44,953 nt of DNA, from positions 1 to 44,953 of the forward strand of contig JACMKU010000078.1 in the NCBI GenBank assembly GCA_014379965.1, in the 5' to 3' direction. The notes below the pieces were generated by a model that was not told where the DNA came from, made no database searches, and was given only the letters and a program-made list of their open reading frames with translations. The translations under genes were made by a program, and so were the position numbers. Of the stretch, positions 24,587-32,262 are shown one piece after another (the first letter of the stretch is position 1; each line of letters starts with the position of its first letter). This DNA comes from Chitinophagaceae bacterium (GTDB lineage: Bacteria > Bacteroidota > Bacteroidia > Chitinophagales > Chitinophagaceae).

Positions 24587-25735
24587 ATGACATTCGACAA
24601 GATCTATCAATATAATTTCCCAACGACTATCAGGTTTGGTGCAGGCTCCAGCGATGAGTTGGGTGAATACCTCCTGAAACATAACCTATCGAGGCCGTTG
24701 ATCGTTACCGACCCCACTGTAGCGCAGTTGGGATTCTTCACTTCGATCATCAATGCCCTCAGGGAAAAGAATGTATCTCCAGAAGTGTTCTCCGACATTC
24801 ACAAGAACCCGGTTAAATCGGATGTTTACAAAGGCACGGAGGTTTATGACGGAACAGACCGCGATTGTATCGTCGGCATTGGCGGAGGCGCAGCCATCGA
24901 TGTGGCTCGTGCGATCGTGCTGAGAGTTTTTCATAGAGAAGACCTTTTCAAATACGACGATCTTATAGGTGGCGATGTATATGTCACTAATGATGTTCCC
25001 CACTTTATTACTGTCCCCACCACAGCGGGTACTGGAAGCGAGGTTGGAAGAAGTGCCATCATCGCTGACGACGACACGCACCAGAAGAAGATCCTTTTCT
25101 CACCGAAACTGATGGCGAAGATCGTCTTCGCCGATCCCATGCTTACGATGGAACTCCCCCCATTCATCACTGCGGCTACGGGCATGGATGCGCTTACGCA
25201 TAACATGGAAGCCTACCTCGCGAAGACACCGCATCCCATCTGCGAGGGCATCGCTCTCGAAGGAATCTCCTTGATACATAAATCGCTGGAACGAGCAGTT
25301 AACAGGCCCGATCTCGAATCGCGAAGCAATATGCTCATCGCTTCGATGATGGGCGCAATTGCTTTTCAGAAAGGACTTGGTGTAGTGCATTCGCTCGCGC
25401 ATCCATTATCTTCTTTGTTGGACACGCATCATGGTCTGGCAAATGCAGTGAATATTCCATACGGAATGCAATTCAATATTGCTGGATTCGAGGAGAAGTT
25501 CAGGCGCATAGCCCGCACGATAGAATTGAAGGAAGAGAGCGGGGATGCCGTCATTAGATATTTATTTGAACTCAACAGTAAGGTCAATATTCCGCATCAC
25601 CTGCGCGACATCGGAGTAAAAGATGAGCACATCGAAACGCTTGCCGACCTGGCGATCGCCGACTTCGCTCATCCTAACAATCCTAAACCTGTCAGCCGCG
25701 AAGACTTCCGCGAACTTTATGCGAAGGCATTGTAA
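24587..25735 (+). CDS. Iron-containing (group III) alcohol dehydrogenase
   Basis: The 382-residue protein has the group III dehydrogenase pattern: G-I-G-G-G-A-A-I-D-V-A-R for NAD(P), T-V-P-T-T-A-G-T-G-S-E-V next to it, and metal ligands at Asp201 and His205 (G-M-D-A-L-T-H), His268 and His282 (V-V-H-S-L-A-H and T-H-H-G-L-A-N-A), with His272 in the catalytic position. These match the four ligands of FucO-type enzymes. It starts 28 bases after the glutamine-synthetase-like gene. In the proposed pathway it oxidises the hydroxyl of gamma-glutamylethanolamide to the aldehyde. This step sets the locus apart from the Puu route, where a flavin oxidase acts on a free amine. The direction and true substrate are inferred. 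Confidence 0.93.
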   Translation: MTFDKIYQYNFPTTIRFGAGSSDELGEYLLKHNLSRPLIVTDPTVAQLGFFTSIINALREKNVSPEVFSDIHKNPVKSDVYKGTEVYDGTDRDCIVGIGGGAAIDVARAIVLRVFHREDLFKYDDLIGGDVYVTNDVPHFITVPTTAGTGSEVGRSAIIADDDTHQKKILFSPKLMAKIVFADPMLTMELPPFITAATGMDALTHNMEAYLAKTPHPICEGIALEGISLIHKSLERAVNRPDLESRSNMLIASMMGAIAFQKGLGVVHSLAHPLSSLLDTHHGLANAVNIPYGMQFNIAGFEEKFRRIARTIELKEESGDAVIRYLFELNSKVNIPHHLRDIGVKDEHIETLADLAIADFAHPNNPKPVSREDFRELYAKAL

Positions 25736-25744
25736 ACTTTGAAT

Positions 25745-26452
25745 GTGAAAATCGGACTCACACATACTGGCAACCCGGAAAAGCATCAATTCTACCTGCA
25801 GTGGCTCGGAGCCGATAAATCCGTTGAAGTCGTAGAGTTGTCTGCAGAAAATGACAATCTCAATGAACTCGACAGTTGCGATGCATTGGTACTCTCAGGT
25901 GGAATAGATATTCATCCGAAATATTATGGTGCCTCCCTGCAGTATACGGGCGCACCGGAGAAGTTCAATCAAAGACGCGACGAGTTCGAGATCTCTGCCT
26001 ATCACAAGGCCCAGGAGAAGGAACTGCCGGTGTTGGGAATATGCAGGGCCATGCAATTGATAAATGTTATTCATAATGGTACGCTCATCCAGCACCTTGA
26101 CAATGAAGCAATGATTGGAACGCACAAAGGTGAGCCCGACAAAGCACACAACGTCCACATAAAGACAGATACGCTCCTGCATGAAATCATTGGTTCGGAC
26201 AATGCCCGAATCAACAGCGCGCATCACCAGGCAATCGACAAACTTGGAGATGGTCTGACGATCAATGCCTACTCCACCGATGGCATCGCTGAAGGATTGG
26301 AGAGATTGGATGGAAAAGGAAAGCCCTTCCTGCTTGCCGTGCAATGGCACCCCGAGAGGATGTTTCGTTTCGACCTGGGCGATACCCCGGCGTCGAAGGC
26401 TTTGCGCGATCGTTTTTTCGACGAAGTAAAAAAATCAATTACCCAAAAATGA
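25745..26452 (+). CDS. Gamma-glutamyl hydrolase, class I glutamine amidotransferase / peptidase C26 (PuuD-like)
   Basis: From the GTG at 25745 the product has 235 residues and begins M-K-I-G-L-T-H-T-G; a TTG six bases upstream is an alternative. The peptidase C26 motifs are complete: V-L-S-G-G-I-D-I-H-P, nucleophile Cys100 in V-L-G-I-C-R-A-M-Q, and His202 and Glu204 in V-Q-W-H-P-E. The family includes PuuD, which splits gamma-glutamyl-GABA to glutamate and GABA. Here the probable substrate is gamma-glutamylglycine, giving glutamate and glycine. It starts 9 bases after the dehydrogenase stop and its own stop overlaps the next start (ATGA), so it is co-transcribed. Confidence 0.9.
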   Translation: MKIGLTHTGNPEKHQFYLQWLGADKSVEVVELSAENDNLNELDSCDALVLSGGIDIHPKYYGASLQYTGAPEKFNQRRDEFEISAYHKAQEKELPVLGICRAMQLINVIHNGTLIQHLDNEAMIGTHKGEPDKAHNVHIKTDTLLHEIIGSDNARINSAHHQAIDKLGDGLTINAYSTDGIAEGLERLDGKGKPFLLAVQWHPERMFRFDLGDTPASKALRDRFFDEVKKSITQK

Positions 26453-27822
26453 AGATCATCGATCCGGCAACGGAGAAAGTAATAAAGGAGGTGGATGAAG
26501 ATAACGCCACAACCACCGAGGTGAAGTTCAAGAAGCTTCGCGCCGCTCAATCAGCCTGGCAGGATGTTGCGCTTGCGGAACGCATCCAGTTAATAAAGAA
26601 ATTCTCAGACTTACTTGAAAAGAATGTCGAAGAATTGGCGGCTACGCTGACATCGGAAGTCGGCAAGCCACTACAACAATCACGGAATGAGATCAACGGT
26701 GCGAGGAGTCGCATAGAGTGGCTCACAACGAATGCGGAAAAATATTTGCGCGATGAGACAATGGTACAGGAAAATGGAATGGAAGAAAGGATTTCTTATG
26801 AACCACTCGGGGTTATCTGCAACATCTCCGCGTGGAACTACCCCTACCTGGTGGGCGTGAATGTGTTTGTCCCAGCATTGCTCGCTGGCAATGCCGTGAT
26901 GTATAAACCATCGGAGCTTGCCACGTTGACCGGTATTGAGATTGATGGATTATTAAAGAGGGCCGGGATCCCGACGGGCGTGTTCCAACTTGCAATTGGC
27001 GGGAGGGGAACGGGAGAATTGTTGCTTGAACTCCCTTTCGACGGTTACTTCTTTACCGGTTCATACAAGACCGGTAGATATATCTATGAGCGGGTTGCAG
27101 CAAAGATGGTTCCCTGCCAGTGTGAACTAGGTGGCAAGGATCCATTGTATGTTGCCGATGATGTCGCGGATATCAAATCCGTAGCCGCGGGAACCGCAGA
27201 CGGCGCGTTCTACAACAATGGACAGAGCTGTTGTGCTGTCGAGCGAATCTATGTACACGAGAAGGTCTATGATCAATATGTGGATGAATTCGTGAAGGAA
27301 GTGAAGTCATGGAAGACCGGCTCTCCTACCGAACAGGGAACTTATATTGGACCTTTGAGTCGCAAAGAGCAACTGACAGTTTTGGAAGAACAACTGAAGG
27401 ACGCTACGCGCCAGGGTGCTGAGATACTCACGGGCGGAAATAAGGTAGAAGGATACGGTTACTATTTTGAACCCACGGTGTTAGTAAATGTCGATCACCG
27501 CATGGCTGTCATGAAAGACGAATCGTTTGGACCCGTGATCGGAATCATGAAGGTCAAGGATGATAAGGATGCAATACGTTTGATGCAGGACACGGACTAC
27601 GGGCTCACAGCCAGTGTATATAGCTCCGACAGAGGCAGGGCCGAGAGCATTTTGAAACAGATCAATGCCGGTACTGGATATTGGAACTGCTGCGACCGCG
27701 TAAGCGCGGCACTGCCCTGGAGCGGCAGGAAGCACTCGGGCTTTGGGGTAACGCTGTCACATGCGGGGATAAGAGCGTTTGTCAAGCCAAAGGGGTATCA
27801 TTTAAGAAGTGGGGCGCAATAG
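26449..27822 (+). CDS. NAD(P)-dependent aldehyde dehydrogenase
   Basis: The start at 26449 (M-K-I-I-D-P-A-T-E-K-V) overlaps the previous stop by four bases and gives 457 residues; the frame is open farther upstream inside the hydrolase gene. Aldehyde dehydrogenase landmarks are present: W-N-Y-P-Y, the F-F-T-G-S-Y-K-T-G coenzyme loop, catalytic Glu226 in C-E-L-G-G-K-D-P, and catalytic Cys261 in N-N-G-Q-S-C. It resembles succinate-semialdehyde and related short aldehyde dehydrogenases. In the proposed pathway it oxidises gamma-glutamyl-aminoacetaldehyde to gamma-glutamylglycine before hydrolysis. The stop codon lies at the start of a CAATAGG repeat, which closes the gene run. Confidence 0.93.
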   Translation: MKIIDPATEKVIKEVDEDNATTTEVKFKKLRAAQSAWQDVALAERIQLIKKFSDLLEKNVEELAATLTSEVGKPLQQSRNEINGARSRIEWLTTNAEKYLRDETMVQENGMEERISYEPLGVICNISAWNYPYLVGVNVFVPALLAGNAVMYKPSELATLTGIEIDGLLKRAGIPTGVFQLAIGGRGTGELLLELPFDGYFFTGSYKTGRYIYERVAAKMVPCQCELGGKDPLYVADDVADIKSVAAGTADGAFYNNGQSCCAVERIYVHEKVYDQYVDEFVKEVKSWKTGSPTEQGTYIGPLSRKEQLTVLEEQLKDATRQGAEILTGGNKVEGYGYYFEPTVLVNVDHRMAVMKDESFGPVIGIMKVKDDKDAIRLMQDTDYGLTASVYSSDRGRAESILKQINAGTGYWNCCDRVSAALPWSGRKHSGFGVTLSHAGIRAFVKPKGYHLRSGAQ

Positions 27823-27950
27823 GCGATAAGCAATAGGCAATAGACAATAGGCAATAGGCAAGTTAATCTGCAGAGAATTTCTCTCATTAATTTGACAAGT
27901 CGACCTACAGTAACCCGTAACTCCTAACCCATCACCGATAACCCATAATT
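27817..27950. repeat. AGGCAATAG tandem repeat tract
   Basis: Units of AGGCAATA(G) and variants (AGGCGATAAG, AGACAATAG) fill 27817-27861. A second tract of AACCCGTAACTCCTAACCC and ATCACCGATAACCC words lies at about 27910-27948. No gene is seen. The stop codon of the aldehyde dehydrogenase falls inside the first tract. Confidence 0.8.
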
Positions 27951-27982
27951 AAAAAAAAAGGAGTTCCATTTCAGGAACTCCT
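27949..27982 (-). terminator. Rho-independent terminator of the 1346-residue T9SS protein gene
   Basis: AGGAGTTCC (27959-27967) pairs with GGAACTCCT (27974-27982) around the six-base loop ATTTCA. On the minus strand the stem is followed directly by a run of T (complement of the A-run 27951-27959). It lies 26 bases after the stop at 28008. Confidence 0.9.
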
Positions 27983-28007
27983 CGTATCTAACCCGTGAAC
28001 ACTGTTT

Positions 28008-31000
28008 CTAATTTACCTTGACCATCTTCACAATTTGTCTCCGATCACCTTGCACCACTTCGGCAATGTAAGTGCCAGCTCCCCAGTTGTGTCCTATCCT
28101 CAGGATACCTGTAGAGGCGATTCGCTGATGCGTCTCCACAACGCGGCCTGTCATGTCTGTTACTCTTACAGTAACTGGATTGGGGTCATTGCTATTGATT
28201 ACTACATTGAAAAACTGCGTACTTGGATTCGGCATTGCTTTAATGAACAATCCTTCAGCTGGTGCCTTCTCTGCAGTTACAGGCTCATTAGCATATACTA
28301 CTGTCGTATCACCAGGATTGGTAGTCGTACGAAGCGCATTCTCATATGTGGCAACATAATTTGCTGTGCCCGCTATTACAGGGAAAAACGCATATTGAAG
28401 TCCCTTGATGGTCTGGGTAGTGAAAGGAACGTTGGTACCATTGCGTGTAATAGAGATCAACTGACCGGACTCAGCATAGAAAGGCAGCATTGCCTTCAGA
28501 TTCCTTGCACTGCTATGCGCTGTCGCTGAGAAGTTCAGTTGGCTGCCATCCCAAACCATGTTACTGAAGAAAGAATTGTTGCGGCTGTCGAGCCATGTCA
28601 ACATCTGCTTGGACGAAACAACCGGAACGTTGTGAGCAATTGCAGATGCGATGATCGCATCCGAACCGGCACTCGGGTTGTTGTCTGTATGCATGTTCGC
28701 TGTGAAAACCCCATAATATCCTTCTGCTCCGAGGGCTTTGTTCAGTACAGCATTGCAGAAGTTGGTATAGTTCATGTTCGTCTCGTCAGTCATTTGTGTT
28801 GGCGCCTGGTAGACATCGATGATTGCACCGTTTACATCCGCAAAGCGCATAGGCATTCCTGAGCCGGTGAACATGCCTGGACGATTCTGCATCCACACCT
28901 CGGGCCAATAGTAATATGATACATCGAAACGGATACCGTTCTGTGATTGGACCTTGGGTTGTGAAGCCCAGTCTGACCATGCCAGGCAATGCATCCTATT
29001 CGTGCTCGGCGCTGCGATACCTGTGTACTTAGCACGGAACTCAGCCAGTTGGGTACTGTATGTATTCTGTAATGATGCTAAGGTATAGTTCACGCAGCCA
29101 TTATTTGGATGCAGTGCGAGCTCGAAGCCTTGCGCCTCAAATGCCACTGCTTCCGCATTCGAAATCGGTGTATTGGTATAGATATAGGAAGTCCCGCGAA
29201 TCGCCTTCCAATCGGCAACATCCTGAGCATTATTGCTACCTGGTAACATTCCAAGGTATTGGTTGAATCTGCCCGTAGTGCCTCCAGTATAATGGTCATC
29301 ACCCGTCATGACGATAGCGGCCTTGAGATCCCTAGGCAAATACCAGAATCTTGGGAGGGGCTTGCGGTGGAGGTTCCCCTGGATGATGATGTTTGCCAGC
29401 AGACGTTGTTGCTCATCAGCCTGCGGAATCGCAATCTTGTTGAAGTCTATCCAATTCGGGAAGAAGAGATCGTCCGAACGAATCGGGCCTGCTTCACCAT
29501 CCCTCTTTTGACCAGCCCATGCTGGATTGCCCTGGCGAGTATATACAATCGATTTTGCCAGATCGTAAGTGAATGCAACTGCAAGTCCGCCGAATGAACC
29601 CACGCTTCGTTTTGTAACTGCAGGATTCACGGTTGCCGTCGTAGCATTGGAATATAGCGTTGCTACGGCTGAAGCTCCGGAACCGGCGACGAGTGTGTGC
29701 AGGTTAGCCGTACCATGGAATTGGATAGTCTGGTTGACAATGCCTGCACCGAATCCGGCGGCTGTATTTACCAAAAGGTATTGATCACTCAATGTGCCTG
29801 TCGCATTAGCTAGGCCAAATAATGAATTCAAAGTGGAACTCGGTTTGAAACCTATTAGTGTACCGCCAGAGTTGACCCATGATGTAAGAAGAGTCGCCTG
29901 TGCGGAAGTAACAGCCACTTCGCCCAGAACGATCACATCGTAAGCGTTGAGGATTGCAGTGGTTATTGTCGAAATCTCAGCTGTGGCGAATTCGTTGAGA
30001 CCTTCGGCCCTCAGTATTTCCACAGCATATTTACTGAATGGATTAGAGGCTGCACCGAGGACTAAAATCGGTCCTCCAGGTCCTTCTGCAGGAGATATCA
30101 GTTGATCCGTAGTTGTGAATGTCCAAACCTTATCCAAAGGCAATGGGTTACCTGCAAGATCTTTCACACCTGTCAAACCTCCTTTCACTCTGGCAGTATA
30201 GGAAGTAGCATAGGAAAGGTCTTCAGACGGAATCAGTGTTGCCGTATTAGAAGCAGCATCGTACACTATCTCCGCACTTACTATTGCACCGGACGCATCG
30301 CGTAACTCCATAGTATTAGAGTTGATCGTTTCCGCGCTTACTGGCTCGTTGAAACTTGCAGACGGTATGACAGTGGTGCTGACACTAGTTGCATTGTGTG
30401 GTGCCGAAACTATTAGAATTGCAGGTGGTGTGTCATCCGCACCTGGGCTCTCCTGGAACACTACATCTACAAAATAATTAGAAGCAAGATAGGTGTTTGT
30501 TGGGAATGTAGATACTGGTGAATATTGATACAATCCATTTCCGCCATCCTCACCATCAGCAAGCGCGCGCAATGGTCCATTTACTTTGGCTGTTGTGAAA
30601 TAATTATTGGTGTAGGCATATAATCCTGCTGTGCTATAGTATGAGGCGACATAAGTCGTTCCCGGAGCAATAGCAACTGGTGTAGCAAATGTCACTTCCT
30701 GCCATCCCGATGGCGTTTCGTTAATGAACAATACTTCGGCCAATTGAATACCGGTACCTGTCCAAAGGTGTCCGATGTGTGTGCCATCGTTGCCTGCACC
30801 TTTATAAAACTTAAGACCCGTGATGTGACCGTTCTGTGTAGTGCGGAACCTGGTTCCAACTTCAACTGGCTGATCATATGCAACTGGTACAGCAGGTACA
30901 TCTGTCGGACCGAATATGCTTACTGGACCGGCGTTTGTTGTAAACGTCCATGTATAATTTGAAATCATGGAATTTCCAGCCAGATCCTTTGCACCACTTG

Positions 31001-32048
31001 CACCACCTTTCACAATGGCCATGTAGAGTACTCCAGCAGCAAGCGGGGCTGAAGGCGTGAGTGTTACCGTTTTATTTGATGTGTTGTATGCAACAGTAGA
31101 GGTAACAAGCGCATTGGAAGTGAAGCTCCTCAACTCAACCGTTCCGGTATTAATCGTTGCGGAATTCATTGCCTCGCTGAATACAGCAGTGACGGCCGTA
31201 CCCGTATTGACGCCAATTGTACCGTTTGCAGGTGAAACTGAGGTAACGCTTGGTCGAGTAACATCCGATGGAAGCGCTACGGTAGTAAATGACCAGGAGT
31301 AACTGGCTGCCATGGAATTTCCTGTAGCATCCTTTACTCCGCCAGTTCCGCCCTTGATGGTCATTTTATATGTCGTGCCGTAGACGAGAGCTCCTGAAGG
31401 AACCAGGGCCACTGAACGCATGCTATTGTTATAAGTAACGGTTGATGGAATGAGCACATTGGCTGCATTCCTCAGCTCGACGGTTGCAGCAATGATAGTC
31501 GATGCTTTCATCTCCTCGCTAAACAGACCTGTAATAGTTGGTGTGATGGACACTCCCGTTGCGCCGTTCGAAGGCGAGACGGAGAGAACAGTTGGCGCCG
31601 TGAAATCATACAAAGGGATAATCACGAAGTACCAGACATAGTCAGTGACCATAGCATTTCCTGCCAGGTCCTTAACGCCCGAAGTACCGCCTTTTACTTT
31701 CGCTGTATACAATAAAGCGTTATCCAACGGCGAGGCCGGATACAGTCTCACTGATTTAGTAGTTGCGTTGTAGATGACTGTAGCAGGAATCAGTGCGTTG
31801 GTAAAGGAATTCCTTACCTCGAATGTTGCGTTGCTGATCGTAGTCGCATTCATCGCCTCACTAAAGTTGGCGGAGACACTGATTCCGGAATTCAGCCCAA
31901 TAGAAAAATTCGCGGGTGACACTGAGGTCACAGTCGGCCGAATGACATCGGATTGTCCGTTTGAGAATAGCCCCAAAAAAATTGCGGGTAACAGGAGAAA
32001 CAGTTTCCCCATGAGTCGTAGATTAAGCATGTTTGTCTTCATGTCCAA
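28008..32048 (-). CDS. T9SS-exported multidomain surface protein: Big_5 x4, DUF4082, amidotransferase-like and deacetylase-like domains
   Basis: This 1346-residue protein has a signal peptide (to about residue 31). Three SbsA-type Ig-like domains (Big_5; about 33-147, 150-255, 263-370) come next, each starting (R/T)-P-(S/T)-V-x-S-V-S-P and ending Y-x-W-(S/T)-F. A DUF4082 domain (about 376-536; F-R-T-T-Q-N-G-H-I-T-G-L-K-F-Y-K) and a fourth Big_5 (540-646) follow. Next is a ThuA/amidotransferase-like Rossmann part (from 653; G-P-G-G-P-I-L-V-L), then a part with A-A-I-V-M-T-G-D-D-H (about 920) and F-E-L-A-L-H-P-N-N-G (about 974) that resembles NodB-type polysaccharide deacetylase motifs, and a T9SS sorting domain from about 1260. 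DUF4082 proteins are often linked to extracellular polysaccharide. Enzyme activity is unproven. The last about 690 residues are closely similar to the end of the neighbouring giant protein. Confidence 0.9.
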   Translation of the reverse strand: MDMKTNMLNLRLMGKLFLLLPAIFLGLFSNGQSDVIRPTVTSVSPANFSIGLNSGISVSANFSEAMNATTISNATFEVRNSFTNALIPATVIYNATTKSVRLYPASPLDNALLYTAKVKGGTSGVKDLAGNAMVTDYVWYFVIIPLYDFTAPTVLSVSPSNGATGVSITPTITGLFSEEMKASTIIAATVELRNAANVLIPSTVTYNNSMRSVALVPSGALVYGTTYKMTIKGGTGGVKDATGNSMAASYSWSFTTVALPSDVTRPSVTSVSPANGTIGVNTGTAVTAVFSEAMNSATINTGTVELRSFTSNALVTSTVAYNTSNKTVTLTPSAPLAAGVLYMAIVKGGASGAKDLAGNSMISNYTWTFTTNAGPVSIFGPTDVPAVPVAYDQPVEVGTRFRTTQNGHITGLKFYKGAGNDGTHIGHLWTGTGIQLAEVLFINETPSGWQEVTFATPVAIAPGTTYVASYYSTAGLYAYTNNYFTTAKVNGPLRALADGEDGGNGLYQYSPVSTFPTNTYLASNYFVDVVFQESPGADDTPPAILIVSAPHNATSVSTTVIPSASFNEPVSAETINSNTMELRDASGAIVSAEIVYDAASNTATLIPSEDLSYATSYTARVKGGLTGVKDLAGNPLPLDKVWTFTTTDQLISPAEGPGGPILVLGAASNPFSKYAVEILRAEGLNEFATAEISTITTAILNAYDVIVLGEVAVTSAQATLLTSWVNSGGTLIGFKPSSTLNSLFGLANATGTLSDQYLLVNTAAGFGAGIVNQTIQFHGTANLHTLVAGSGASAVATLYSNATTATVNPAVTKRSVGSFGGLAVAFTYDLAKSIVYTRQGNPAWAGQKRDGEAGPIRSDDLFFPNWIDFNKIAIPQADEQQRLLANIIIQGNLHRKPLPRFWYLPRDLKAAIVMTGDDHYTGGTTGRFNQYLGMLPGSNNAQDVADWKAIRGTSYIYTNTPISNAEAVAFEAQGFELALHPNNGCVNYTLASLQNTYSTQLAEFRAKYTGIAAPSTNRMHCLAWSDWASQPKVQSQNGIRFDVSYYYWPEVWMQNRPGMFTGSGMPMRFADVNGAIIDVYQAPTQMTDETNMNYTNFCNAVLNKALGAEGYYGVFTANMHTDNNPSAGSDAIIASAIAHNVPVVSSKQMLTWLDSRNNSFFSNMVWDGSQLNFSATAHSSARNLKAMLPFYAESGQLISITRNGTNVPFTTQTIKGLQYAFFPVIAGTANYVATYENALRTTTNPGDTTVVYANEPVTAEKAPAEGLFIKAMPNPSTQFFNVVINSNDPNPVTVRVTDMTGRVVETHQRIASTGILRIGHNWGAGTYIAEVVQGDRRQIVKMVKVN

Positions 32049-32120
32049 TAGATGGTGTTTAATGGTAATACTATATCCTTTTAACGTTCATTACGAACAT
32101 CATTTAAATGCCTGATGGCC

Positions 32121-32162
32121 TAAACAAGGATATCTATTGGGTAGCTTAAGAAAGGATATTTT
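32121..32162. promoter_or_regulatory. Two AAGGATATCT iterons upstream of the 1346-residue protein gene
   Basis: CAAGGATATC (32125-32134) and AAAGGATATT (32151-32160) are 26 bases apart and share flanks (TATCTATTGGG and TTAAGA before). They lie 73-112 bases before the start. Three similar copies stand upstream of the next giant gene. They may bind a shared regulator; the regulator is unknown. Confidence 0.6.
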
Positions 32163-32212
32163 CAATAGGGCGAGGCGGTTGCCTCTGCCGGTAAATCGTT
32201 ACGGAGGAGTAA

Positions 32213-32241
32213 CGGTCAAGCCTTGGTTAGAGGCTTGACCG
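32213..32241 (-). terminator. 11-bp hairpin after the giant T9SS gene
   Basis: CGGTCAAGCCT (32213-32223) pairs exactly with AGGCTTGACCG (32231-32241) around a seven-base loop. It lies 22 bases after the stop at 32263 on the minus strand. No T-run follows, so it is a terminator-like hairpin without the usual tail. Confidence 0.6.
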
Positions 32242-32262
32242 CTCCAAAATATAAATTAATTC

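Noticed and set aside
21749..27822. Reading the cluster as a classic Puu putrescine pathway
   Set aside because: There is no PuuB-type flavin oxidase and no GABA aminotransferase. An iron alcohol dehydrogenase takes the oxidase place and the permease looks like the ethanolamine branch.
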